A model generated the notes under the pieces. The model saw nothing but the letters and a program-made list of their open reading frames with translations. It made no database searches and was not told the origin of the DNA. A stretch of DNA of 64,000 nt from Chromatiaceae bacterium. GTDB lineage: Bacteria; Pseudomonadota; Gammaproteobacteria; Chromatiales; Chromatiaceae. Made by a program: the position numbers and the translations under genes. Location: assembly GCA_016714645.1 (NCBI GenBank), contig JADKCI010000004.1:186001-250000 (forward strand), written 5' to 3'. Positions 49,835 to 59,294 of this stretch are shown here, in pieces (the stretch's first letter is position 1; each line of letters opens with the position of its first letter).

Positions 49835-52374
49835 TTGACCCTTCTCGTCCTCGCCGAAAAGCCCAGCGTCGCCCGCGATATCGCCCGCATTCTGGGGGCT
49901 GGGCGCAAGGGCGAGGGCTTCCTGGAGGGGCAGGGCTACCGCGTCACCTGGGCCCTGGGCCATCTGGTCCATTTTGCCGAGCCGGATGACTATGGCGTCG
50001 CCTGGTCGGGTCGCTGGTCCCTGGCCCAACTGCCCATGATCCCGGAGAGCTGGCAATTGCGGTCCGACCCGCGCACCGCCAGCCAGTTAAAGATCGTCCA
50101 GGGCCTGCTCAATGCCCCGGATACTCAGGCCGTCATCTGTGCCACGGATGCTGGGCGCGAGGGCGAGAATATCTTCCGCCTCATCTACGAGTTCGCTCAC
50201 TGCCGCAAACCCTTCCAGCGCCTCTGGGTGTCCAGCCTGACCGACGAGGCGATCCGCGCGGGCTTTGCCCACCTCAAGCCTGGCGCGGCCTTCGAGCCCC
50301 TGGCCCAGGCGGCGCGGGCCCGTGCCCAGGCTGACTGGCTGGTGGGGATGAACCTCACCCGGGCCTACACGGTCCATAACCGGGTGCTATGCACCATCGG
50401 CCGGGTCCAGACACCGACTCTGGCCATGATCGTGGCCCGTGATCAGGCCATCGCCGGCTTCGTCAAAGCCTATTTTTACGAATTAGTGGCGACCCTGGCG
50501 GAGGGCTTCAGCGCCCGTTACTGCCGGGATGGCGAGACCCGCCTCGACGAGAGAACCGAGGCCGAGCGCCTCCAGCGGGAACTGGCGCCGCATACCCAGG
50601 GCCGGGTGAAGCGGGTTGACCAGAAGGTGCGCCATAACCGGCCACCGCCCCTTTACGACCTCACCAATCTGCAGCGTGACGCCAACCGCCACTTTGGCCT
50701 CACGGCCGCCCAGGTCCTGGAGCAGGCCCAGGCCCTCTATGAGACCTACAAACTCATCAGCTACCCGCGAACCGAGAGTCGCCATATCGCCGAGGATATG
50801 TTACCCCTGCTTCCGGGCATCCTCACTGGCCTGGAACATACCCTGGCTGCCGAGGCGATCCAGCGTCTGGAAGCTGGCCACCTACTCGGCAAGGCCTATG
50901 TGGACAGCACCAAGCTCACGGATCATCACGCCATTCTGCCCACGGGCAAGCGGCCCCCAGCCCATCTGCCGGAGGCGGCGCGTCGGGTCTTCGAACTGGT
51001 GGCGGCGCGATTTGTCGCCATCTTCCTGCCCGATGAGCAGGTGGAGGAGACCCGCGTTATCCTGGATATTGGCGGTGCCGACTTCATGGCCCGGGGTTCG
51101 CGGGTCCTGGATCCCGGCTGGAAGCGGGTGGAGCCCCCCCGCCGAGTCGCAGCGGGGGGCGAGCAGGAGGAGGGGGTCCTGCCGCCCCTGACTCCAGGTC
51201 AGACCGTCCATGTCACGGGCCTGGAGGTGGTGGAAAAGGAGACCCAGCCCCCGCGCCCCTATGATGACGCAACCCTGCTGGCGGCCATGAAGAGCGCCGG
51301 GCGCGAGATCGAGGACGATGCCCTGGCGACGGCCATGAAGGCGTCCGGCCTGGGCACGCCCGCCACCCGCGCCGAGATCATCGAAAAACTCATTCGGAGC
51401 GGCTATGTGGAGCGTCAGCGCAAACAGTTGCGGGCGACCCCCAAGGGCCTGGCCCTCATCGGCCTGGTGGCGGAGCCCTTGCGCAGCCCGGAACTGACCG
51501 CGAACTGGGAGCAGCGGCTCAAGGATGTGGAACAGGGCCAAGGCCGGGCCGAGGACTTCTATCGCGATATTGTCGCCTGGGTACGTCATCTCGTCCCCGT
51601 CGTGGCCCAGGGTCCGGCCTTGACTCCGGAGCAGGCGGCCGCCGCGGGCCCGGGTCGAACCAGGGATAAGCGCGGTGGGCCGCGGCACGCCAGCCCCGCG
51701 CGCGCCACGGATCTGGGCCTCTGCCCGATCTGTAAGAAGGGCAGGGTGCTGGAAACCGCCAAGGCCTTCGGCTGCAGCCGTTATACCGAGGGTTGCGGCC
51801 TGACGCTCTGGAAGACTCTGGCGGGGCTCAGGCTCGAAAAGCCTCTGATCCGGCAACTGCTGGCCGAGGGGCGGACGGATAAGGTCGAAGGTTTCGTCGC
51901 CAAGACCGGACGGCCCTTTGCGGCACGCTTGAAGTTGGATGAGGCTGGCCGGGTCGCCTTCGATTTCGAGGGATCGCCCGCGGGCGCGTCTCCGGCCCGC
52001 CCCCCGTGGCGGCCCGGGAAGGGAGTGTCGGGCGCGGATCGGGGCAGCCCGCGGGTGCGTCCGGAGTCCCCCTGGGGCCACTGACCTGTCCCAAGTGCGG
52101 CTTGGGTCGCATCATCGAGGGCCGCCGGGGCTTTGGTTGCGACCGCTACCGGGATGGTTGCGACTTCGTGGTCTGGAAGGAGGTCGCCGGACGCTTGCTG
52201 ACGGAGGATGAGATCTGCCGCCTCATTGCCACCGGCCGCACCGGACTGATCCAGGGCTTCAGCGATGGCGATGGCGCCCAACTCGACGCCCATCTGCGCC
52301 TGGATGGGCACTGGCGGGTCGTCCTGGATTTTTCAGGGGAGGATGACCATCCCCGACCGGGGGAGTTGGCATAG
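49835..52374 (+). CDS. topB: DNA topoisomerase III TopB, split by a probable frameshift
   Basis: Type IA topoisomerase. From TTG 49835 it reads TLLVLAEKPSVARDIARILG, ATDAGREGENIFRLIYE, and the catalytic tyrosine in SYPRTESR; DHHAILPTGK and GTPATRAEIIEKLI follow. A first C-terminal zinc module (LCPICKKGRVLE...FGCSRYTEGC) is in the same frame, which ends at 52084. A second module (TCPKCGLGRIIEGRRGFGCDRYRDGC) is in another frame and ends at 52374. One missing C in the C-run 52000-52005, or two extra bases nearby, would join them. The catalytic part is whole. An in-frame TTG at 49811, overlapping the previous stop, is an alternative start. Confidence 0.85.
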
Positions 52375-52611
52375 CCGACCGCGGTCTGGCCGGGTTAGCC
52401 GCGGGCCGGCCATGGCCCCTCTGGATGGGCAAAAGGGGGCGCGGAGAATGCCGGACCCTGGCAGGGAGTCAGGGCGATAGGTCCCGTCAAACATGGAATT
52501 TACGCTTTCTTTACCTGCCCTGATTTGGGGGGGATAATTCGCCACCGCCCAGCGAATTCACCCAGGATGGGGAAGGCGGCGTTTCCCCTCTGTCCCAAGC
52601 CAGGTATCTCC

Positions 52612-52995
52612 ATGAATCCTGAAAAGGTCGTCTTTGGCTTCTTTATCGTCCTGGCGCTGACCCTTAACTTTGGGTTTTTTGTCGGCGATGTGGACAATCC
52701 CGAGCATCACCATGTGTGGGAACTCTTCGCCACGTTGGTGGTGAATGCGATCGCCACCGTGCTCAAGTTTGGCGACCGCACCCAGTTGGGGGCCGTACTC
52801 CTGGCCACCAGCCTGGCGGCCATGCTCCAGCTCATCGCCGCCGTGGTCGTCTGGGCGGTGGCCGTGCATGTCGCGGCGACGGGCCTGACGCCTGGGGTTA
52901 CCGCCAGCATCGTCTCCTTGAGTGGCGGCGCCATGATCGCCAATGTGATCTCGGTCGTGCTGCTGGTCATCGAGACCGTCATGCTGCGGCGCTAG
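52612..52995 (+). CDS. DUF6394-type small membrane protein
   Basis: 127 aa from ATG 52612. Three to four membrane helices (VVFGFFIVLALTLNFGFFVGD, LFATLVVNAIATVLKFGD, AAMLQLIAAVVVWAVAVHV, IVSLSGGAMIANVISVVLLVIETVML). The pattern matches a small gammaproteobacterial family of unknown role. It lies 98 bp before a TrkA-domain channel and may be its partner. Confidence 0.75.
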   Translation: MNPEKVVFGFFIVLALTLNFGFFVGDVDNPEHHHVWELFATLVVNAIATVLKFGDRTQLGAVLLATSLAAMLQLIAAVVVWAVAVHVAATGLTPGVTASIVSLSGGAMIANVISVVLLVIETVMLRR

Positions 52996-53093
52996 TGCGC
53001 GGCCCCGACCCTGGGCCGGGTAAGGTAAGGCCGTCGCTTCGCGACCCGTCCGCGCGGGCCCCTGGAAATAAGCCATAGGGTTAACCGATTCCC

Positions 53094-54818
53094 ATGGATA
53101 ACGTTGCTTTCCTGATTTTCCGGCGCATGCGCGCCCCCCTGATCGTCCTCATCATCATCTACTCGGTCTCCGTCATGGGGCTGGTACTGATCCCCGGCCA
53201 GGACGCCGAGGGCAAGCTCTGGCACATGGATTTTTTCCATGCCTTCTATTTCTTCAGCTACACCGCCACTACCATCGGCTTTGGCGAGATCCCTTATGCC
53301 TTTACCGATGCCCAACGCGCCTGGGTCACCATCGCCATCTATCTGACGGTGGTGGGCTGGTTCTACTCTATCGGCACCCTGATCGCCCTCCTCCAGGACA
53401 AGACCTTTCAGCATTCCCTGGCGGAGCTGCGCTTCGCGCGGCGCATCCGGCGGATGAGGGAACCCTTTTACCTGGTCTGTGGTTATGGGGAGACGGGTAG
53501 CGCCCTGGTTCAGGCCATTACCGACGGTAATCGACATGCGGTCGTGATCGATCAGCGCCAGGAACGGGTCGATCTGCTGCAACTCGAAAATCTGCGCGAG
53601 TATGTGCCCGCCCTGCATGGCGACGCGCGCCGCCCTCATCATCTGCTGGAGGCGGGGCTCAAGCACCCCCTGTGCGCGGCCGTGGTGGCCTTGACCGAGG
53701 TCAACGAGACCAATCTCAAGGTCGCCATTGCCGCCAAGCTGATGCATCCGGAGGTCAAGGTCGTCTGCCGGGCCGATTCCCATGAAGTGGAGGCCAACAT
53801 GGCCTCCTTCGGCACCGATTATATTTATGACCCTTTCGATATCTTCGGCGCCTATCTGGGCATGGCCATCGCCACCCCTTGCCTGACCCTGATGCGGGAC
53901 TGGCTGTCCGGCCTGCAGGGCGAACCGCTCAGGGATCCCCCCATGCCGCCCGCCGAAGGACTGTGGATCCTCTGTGGCTATGGGCGATTTGGCAAGGCTA
54001 TCACGGCCAATCTTGGCGCGCGGGGGATGGATTTGGTGGTGGTGGAGGCCGCGCCGGAATTGACCGGCAGGCCCGAAGGCATACCCCTGGTCCCGGGGTG
54101 GGGTACCGAGGCCCATACCCTGGAACAGGCGGGCGTGCGGCGCGCCGTGGGTCTGGTGGTGGGCACCCATAACGATGCCAACAACCTCTCCATTGTCATG
54201 ACGGCACGGACTCTCAACCCCGACCTCTTTATCGTGGTGCGGGAGAATCACAAGGATAACGAGGAGCTGTTCCGGGCCGTTGGCGCCGATATCCTGATGC
54301 ACCCCAGCACCATCATTGCCGACCGCATCCGCATCCTGTTGGTCACCCCCCTGCTCACCGAATTCGAGCAGCTTGCTCGGCTCCAGGACCACGCCTGGTC
54401 TTGCCAACTGGTGAGTCGCATCCTGGCTCTGGTTGACCATCAGGTGCCGGATGTCTGGGAGGTTATCTTTGATGACGAAAACGCCCATGCCATCTGCGTT
54501 CTGACCGGGCAGGGGGCGGAGGTCACCCTGGGGGCGCTTTTGCGCGATCCCCGCGCCCGCGAGCGCTCCCTGCCCATCATTCCCTTGCTGCTGGTCCAGG
54601 GCGAGGGGCGCGAACTCTTGCCACCCGAGGACCGCCAGGTCGGTCCTGGCGATCATTTGCTGCTGTGCGGCCGTCCCCTGGGCCGCTCCCGTCTGGGCTG
54701 GACCTTGCAGAATGTCCACTCCCTCAACTACGTCCTGACGGGTGGCAGTTCCCCCGAGGGGACCCTCTGGCATTGGCTCGCGGGGCGGATCAACCCGACC
54801 GCGGGTCATAGGCTATAA
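53094..54818 (+). CDS. Potassium-channel-like protein with two TrkA-N domains
   Basis: 574 aa. Two membrane helices (about 13-34 and 78-103) flank a pore loop with TATTIGFGE, a variant of the TxGYGD filter. Then come two RCK/TrkA-N Rossmann domains, about 115-235 (LVCGYGETGSALVQAI) and 285-400 (LWILCGYGRFGKAI), and a TrkA-C-like end. It should be an inner-membrane ion channel gated by nucleotide or ion binding; the GFG filter makes K+ the likely ion. Confidence 0.85.
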   Translation: MDNVAFLIFRRMRAPLIVLIIIYSVSVMGLVLIPGQDAEGKLWHMDFFHAFYFFSYTATTIGFGEIPYAFTDAQRAWVTIAIYLTVVGWFYSIGTLIALLQDKTFQHSLAELRFARRIRRMREPFYLVCGYGETGSALVQAITDGNRHAVVIDQRQERVDLLQLENLREYVPALHGDARRPHHLLEAGLKHPLCAAVVALTEVNETNLKVAIAAKLMHPEVKVVCRADSHEVEANMASFGTDYIYDPFDIFGAYLGMAIATPCLTLMRDWLSGLQGEPLRDPPMPPAEGLWILCGYGRFGKAITANLGARGMDLVVVEAAPELTGRPEGIPLVPGWGTEAHTLEQAGVRRAVGLVVGTHNDANNLSIVMTARTLNPDLFIVVRENHKDNEELFRAVGADILMHPSTIIADRIRILLVTPLLTEFEQLARLQDHAWSCQLVSRILALVDHQVPDVWEVIFDDENAHAICVLTGQGAEVTLGALLRDPRARERSLPIIPLLLVQGEGRELLPPEDRQVGPGDHLLLCGRPLGRSRLGWTLQNVHSLNYVLTGGSSPEGTLWHWLAGRINPTAGHRL

Positions 54819-54940
54819 GCCATGCCTCGGTTGGCTATTGGCGCCACCCGAGTCCAACTATGCCATACTAGATCTTGATTTTTCCCGTCATGCTGGCCGA
54901 GCCGTTGGAGCCTGCATCCACTTGAAGAGGACCCTGACCC

Positions 54941-55489
54941 ATGACGCAAATACTTGACCGTCTCCATCATGAGCATAAGCAGATCAGCCAGTTGCTCGAC
55001 CTGTTGGACAATATTCTGGCCATGTTTCACAACGGCCGGGAACCGGACTACGAAATCCTCAGCGAACTGCTGCAGTACATGGAGGAGTATTCGGACCAGA
55101 TTCACCATCCGATGGAGGAGCTAATCCGCGAACGTCTCCGCCTGGCCGGCCACCACCAGTCCTATCTGGACATCCTCACCCGCCAGCACCAGGCCCTGAA
55201 CGAGATGACCCACAATTTCCGCCAAGCCGTCGACGGGGTCATCAACGGCGAGGTCCAGCGCCGGGATCAGATCGAGGCTTACGGTCGGGAAATGGTCTCG
55301 ACCCTCCGCGCGCACCTGGATCTCGAAGAGGCCGAGGCCTTTCCTCTGGCCCGTCGGGTGTTGAAGGAAGAGGACTGGGCGGCGATTCAGGCCGAGGTGG
55401 CACGGACCATAGATCCGCTGCTAAGCGAGACGGATTTGCAGCGTATCCACACCATCTATCAGCATCTCTCGTCCCAGGCCAGGGCCTGA
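54941..55489 (+). CDS. Hemerythrin-domain protein
   Basis: 182 aa four-helix protein: LHHEHKQISQLLDLLDNILAMFHNG, then YSDQIHHPMEELI, HHQSYLDILTRQHQALNE and RAHLDLEEAEAFPLARRVL. The spaced His and Glu/Asp residues are those binding a di-iron centre that senses or stores O2 or NO. It has no signal peptide. It begins 122 bp after the channel gene, so it is probably a separate transcript. Confidence 0.9.
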   Translation: MTQILDRLHHEHKQISQLLDLLDNILAMFHNGREPDYEILSELLQYMEEYSDQIHHPMEELIRERLRLAGHHQSYLDILTRQHQALNEMTHNFRQAVDGVINGEVQRRDQIEAYGREMVSTLRAHLDLEEAEAFPLARRVLKEEDWAAIQAEVARTIDPLLSETDLQRIHTIYQHLSSQARA

Positions 55490-55583
55490 TCGGCATGCGC
55501 CGAGCCGCTTTTTTGGCCAAGCTCCGGTTGGAGTGAGCCTTACTAGGCCCTGCCGGACCGGCTAATAACTGGTAGCGTCCTCG

Positions 55584-55617
55584 CCGTGGGGCCCCTGGTT
55601 AGGCCAAGGCCCCACGG
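55584..55617. terminator. Strong hairpin between convergent genes
   Basis: CCGTGGGGCC (55584-55593) and GGCCCCACGG (55608-55617) form a perfect 10-bp stem. It lies between the stops of the hemerythrin gene and glgB. No T-run is seen on either side, so it may end transcription weakly in both directions. Confidence 0.45.
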
Positions 55618-55650
55618 TGATTGGGTTGCCCTCGGACCTGCGGGCGTCTT

Positions 55651-57903
55651 TCATTGTGCATCCGCGTCCTGGGCCTCATCGGGCTCCCGGGTGGGCTCGG
55701 CTGCGTCGGCAGTGGCGTCGAGGACGAGGACGACACCCGCGAGGGGCGGCAGATCCACCAGGATAGAATGGGGGCGCCCCATCCATTCCACGGGCTCGGA
55801 GGCGCCACCCACGCGCTCGCCATAAGAACTGCCGCCATAGATACCCGCGTCCGAGTTGAGGACCTCACGGTAAAAGCCGGCCTCGGGTACGCCAAGGCGA
55901 TAGCCGGGGCGCGGTACCGGGGTGAAGTTGAAGAGGGCCAGCACCTTGGCCTCGCCGGTGCGGTCCTTGCGCAGGTAGCTCAGGACTGACTGGGAACTGT
56001 CGTTGCAGTCGATCCACTCGAACCCCGTATCCTGGAAGTCCAGGTCGTACAGGGCCCGGTGTCGGCGATAGAGGCGGTTAAGGTCCGCGACCAACCGGTG
56101 AATACCCTGATGAGGCTCCCGTTCGAGCAGGTACCAATCCAGCTCGCCGGCGAAGTCCCATTCACGTCCCTGTCCGAACTCACAGCCCTGGAAGAGCAGC
56201 TTCTTGCCCGGATAGGTGAACATGAAGGCGTAGAGCAGGCGCAGCCCGGCGAACTTGCGCCAGCCGTCGCCCGGCATGCGGTCGAGCAGGGAGTGCTTAC
56301 CGTGGACTACCTCGTCATGGGAGAAGGGCAGGACGAAGTTCTCGGTGAAGGCGTAGAGGAGCCCGAAGGTCAGCATGTCGTGGTGATAATGCCGGTAGAT
56401 GGGGTCCTTGGAGAAGTAGGCCAGGGTGTCGTGCATCCAGCCCATGTTCCACTTCATGGTGAAGCCCAGGCCGCCGGCGAAGGTGGGCCGCGAGACCGCC
56501 GGCCAGGCGGTGGATTCCTCGGCGATCATGAGGGTGCCAGGGTGCTGGCCGTGAGTCACCTCGTTGAGCTGGCGCAGGAAGTCCACCGCCTCCAGGTTCT
56601 CGTTGCCACCATAGCGATTGGGTATCCACTCGCCGGCGTTGCGGGAATAGTCCAGGTAGAGCATGGAGGCCACCGCGTCCACCCGCAGGCCGTCCAGGTG
56701 AAACTCCTCTAGCCAGAAGAGGGCGCTGGAGAGCAGGAAGTTTGTCACCTCGTTACGCCCGAAGTTAAAGATCAGGGTGCCCCAATCCTTATGTTCGCCC
56801 AGGCGCGGGTCCTCGTGCTCGTAGAGGGCCGAGCCATCGTAGCGGGCCAGGGCGAAGGTATCGCGGGGGAAGTGGGCGGGGACCCAGTCGAGGAGGACGC
56901 CGATACCCTTGCCATGCAGGTGATTCACAAACCAGCGGAAGTCCTCCGGCGCGCCGAAGCGGCTGGTGGGGGCAAAATAGCCCGTGGTCTGGTAGCCCCA
57001 GGAGGCGTCCAGCGGGTGCTCGGTAATGGGCAGCAGTTCGACGTGGGTGAAGCCCGCCTCCTGGGCATAGTCCGCCAGGCGCTCTGCGATCTCGCGGTAG
57101 CCGAGGAAGTTGCCATCGGCGCTGCGCTGCCAGGAGCTGAGGTGGACCTCATAGATCGAGAGTGGCTGGTGTGACCAATCGGCCTGGGCGCGCTCCTCTA
57201 GCCAGGCGGCGTCGTCCCAGGCGAAATCGCTCTCGGCCTGGGTGATGCAGGCCGTATCCGGGCGGGTCTGAAAAGCGGTGGCATAGGGGTCGATTTTGAC
57301 GTGGGTGTTGCCTTGCTGGTCGCGGAGTTCGAATTTGTAGAACTCGCCCGGCCCGAGGGCCGGCAGGAAGATCTCCCAGACCCCTGATCCGCCCCGTGCC
57401 CTCAGGGGGTGGACGCGTCCGTCCCAGGCATTGAATTCACCCACCACGCTGACGCGTTGGGCGTTGGGCGCCCAGACGGCGAAGAGGGTGCCGGCTACCC
57501 CCGCCACGCGACGCGGATGGGCGCCAAGAAAACGGTAGGCATGCCAATGGCGGCCCTCGCCAAAGAGATGCAGGTCGAAGTCTTCGAGTTGGGCGGGGAA
57601 GGCGTAGGGGTCTATGAGGCGATGGACCTGGCCTTGGGCGTCGGTCCAGTCGATGCGATAGCTGGGGGGGACCTGGGAGGGATCGCCCTCCCAGACGAAG
57701 AGATCGGTGCCCTCGATGCGTGGGACCTCTACCTGGGTCCCCGCGACCCGCACCCGTTCCGCCTTGGGCAAAAAGAGCCTCAGGGCGCATACGCCGTCCT
57801 TGACATGGCGGCCCAGGACCTCGAAGGGGTCGTGATGGCGGGCCTCGAGGATGCGCTGGAGGTGTTCGGGGAGTTGGGCGGCGGCGGGGGTTCCCGTGGG
57901 CAT
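55651..57903 (-). CDS. glgB: 1,4-alpha-glucan branching enzyme GlgB
   Basis: 750 aa from ATG 57903 with AGGAG upstream. N-terminal CBM48 domains (about 10-200), then a GH13 barrel with the nucleophile in DGLRVDAVASMLYLDYS, the acid/base in TLMIAEESTAW and the third site in FVLPFSHDEVVHGKHSLL. It adds alpha-1,6 branches to glycogen. It is divergent from glgC-GH57, with 119 bp between them holding both promoters. Confidence 0.95.
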   Translation of the reverse strand: MPTGTPAAAQLPEHLQRILEARHHDPFEVLGRHVKDGVCALRLFLPKAERVRVAGTQVEVPRIEGTDLFVWEGDPSQVPPSYRIDWTDAQGQVHRLIDPYAFPAQLEDFDLHLFGEGRHWHAYRFLGAHPRRVAGVAGTLFAVWAPNAQRVSVVGEFNAWDGRVHPLRARGGSGVWEIFLPALGPGEFYKFELRDQQGNTHVKIDPYATAFQTRPDTACITQAESDFAWDDAAWLEERAQADWSHQPLSIYEVHLSSWQRSADGNFLGYREIAERLADYAQEAGFTHVELLPITEHPLDASWGYQTTGYFAPTSRFGAPEDFRWFVNHLHGKGIGVLLDWVPAHFPRDTFALARYDGSALYEHEDPRLGEHKDWGTLIFNFGRNEVTNFLLSSALFWLEEFHLDGLRVDAVASMLYLDYSRNAGEWIPNRYGGNENLEAVDFLRQLNEVTHGQHPGTLMIAEESTAWPAVSRPTFAGGLGFTMKWNMGWMHDTLAYFSKDPIYRHYHHDMLTFGLLYAFTENFVLPFSHDEVVHGKHSLLDRMPGDGWRKFAGLRLLYAFMFTYPGKKLLFQGCEFGQGREWDFAGELDWYLLEREPHQGIHRLVADLNRLYRRHRALYDLDFQDTGFEWIDCNDSSQSVLSYLRKDRTGEAKVLALFNFTPVPRPGYRLGVPEAGFYREVLNSDAGIYGGSSYGERVGGASEPVEWMGRPHSILVDLPPLAGVVLVLDATADAAEPTREPDEAQDADAQ

Positions 57904-58022
57904 GACGGCGTGTCTCCTACACGGCAAGAGGCGATGGCTTAACGGCGGATGATGTTACCATAAGGGAGCCTTGCGTTTAGCCAAACGCCAGCCAAAATTA
58001 GTCATCGCCGAGGGGGTTCTCC

Positions 58023-59294
58023 ATGCCGGATTCGACTCAACGTTTCGTCAGCCGCCTCACCCGCAACACCCTGGCCCTGATTCTGGCTGGTGGTCGGGGC
58101 TCGCGCCTCCAGGATCTCACCAAGTGGCGCTCCAAGCCGGCGGTGCCTTTTGGGGGCAAGTTCCGCATCGTCGATTTCCCGCTTTCGAACTGCATCAACT
58201 CGGGCATCCGCCGCATCGGTGTCCTCACCCAGTACAAGTCCCACTCCCTGATCCTGCATATTCAGAAGGGTTGGGGCTTCCTGCGGGGTGAGTTCGGCGA
58301 GTTCGTCGAGCTGTGGCCCGCCCAACAGCGCGTTACCGAGACCTCCTGGTACGCCGGTACCGCCGACGCCGTCTTCCAGAATCTGGACATCATCCGTGCT
58401 CATAACCCGGACTATGTCCTGATCCTGGCCGGCGACCACATCTATAAAATGGATTATGGCGCCATGATCGCTCAGCACGTCGAGATGGGCGCCGATATGA
58501 CGGTGGGCTGTCTGGAAGTCAATCTGGCCAAGGCCCGTGAATTCGGTGTCATGTCCGTGGACCGGGACAACCGGGTTCGCCACTTTGCCGAAAAGCCCGA
58601 CCAGCCGGATTCCATTCCCGGGCGCGAGGGCGTGGCTCTGGCCTCCATGGGCATTTACGTCTTCAATCGCGGATTTCTCTACGAGCAGCTCATCCGGGAT
58701 TCGGATATGCCCGGTTCCAGCCGCGACTTTGGCAAGGACATCATTCCTGGCGTGATCGACAAGTACCGGGTCATGGCCTATCCCTTCCGTGACTTGCGCA
58801 GCGGCGAGCAGGCCTATTGGCGCGATGTGGGCACCGTCGATGCCTTTTGGCAGGCCAACCTGGAGTTGATCGGCGTCACTCCGCCCCTGAATCTCTACGA
58901 TGCCTCCTGGCCGATCTGGACCTACCAGGAGCAGTTGCCACCGGCCAAGTTTGTCTTCGACGACGAGGAACGTCGGGGCATGGCGGTGGATTCCATGGTT
59001 TCTGGTGGCTGCATCATTTCCGGCGCCGTGGTTCGCCATTCCCTGCTCTTTTCCAACGTCCGGGTCAATTCCTATTCCTACGTTCAGGACTCCGTAATAC
59101 TGCCGGACGTGGATGTGGGCCGCAATTGCCGAATCCATAACGCCGTCATCGATCGGGGCTGTCGCATCCCCGAGGGCATGAACATCGGCCTGGATCCGGA
59201 CCGGGATCGCGCCAGCGGCTTCTATGTGACCGAAACCGAGGTAACCCTGGTTACCCCGGAGATGCTCAAGCAGGAACCCAGTTATGTCCGCTGA
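58023..59294 (+). CDS. glgC: Glucose-1-phosphate adenylyltransferase GlgC
   Basis: 423 aa: LALILAGGRGSRLQDLTKWRSKPAVPFGGKFRIVDFPLSNC (nucleotide and regulatory region), WYAGTADAVFQN, ILAGDHIYKMDYG and FAEKPDQP, with a C-terminal left-handed beta-helix. It makes ADP-glucose, the first step of glycogen synthesis. The stop overlaps the start of the following GH57 gene by 11 bases, so the two are translated together. Confidence 0.96.
   Translation: MPDSTQRFVSRLTRNTLALILAGGRGSRLQDLTKWRSKPAVPFGGKFRIVDFPLSNCINSGIRRIGVLTQYKSHSLILHIQKGWGFLRGEFGEFVELWPAQQRVTETSWYAGTADAVFQNLDIIRAHNPDYVLILAGDHIYKMDYGAMIAQHVEMGADMTVGCLEVNLAKAREFGVMSVDRDNRVRHFAEKPDQPDSIPGREGVALASMGIYVFNRGFLYEQLIRDSDMPGSSRDFGKDIIPGVIDKYRVMAYPFRDLRSGEQAYWRDVGTVDAFWQANLELIGVTPPLNLYDASWPIWTYQEQLPPAKFVFDDEERRGMAVDSMVSGGCIISGAVVRHSLLFSNVRVNSYSYVQDSVILPDVDVGRNCRIHNAVIDRGCRIPEGMNIGLDPDRDRASGFYVTETEVTLVTPEMLKQEPSYVR

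Noticed and set aside
52992..54809. 605-codon open frame on the minus strand
   Set aside because: Antisense to the channel gene, which has a clear filter and two Rossmann motifs.
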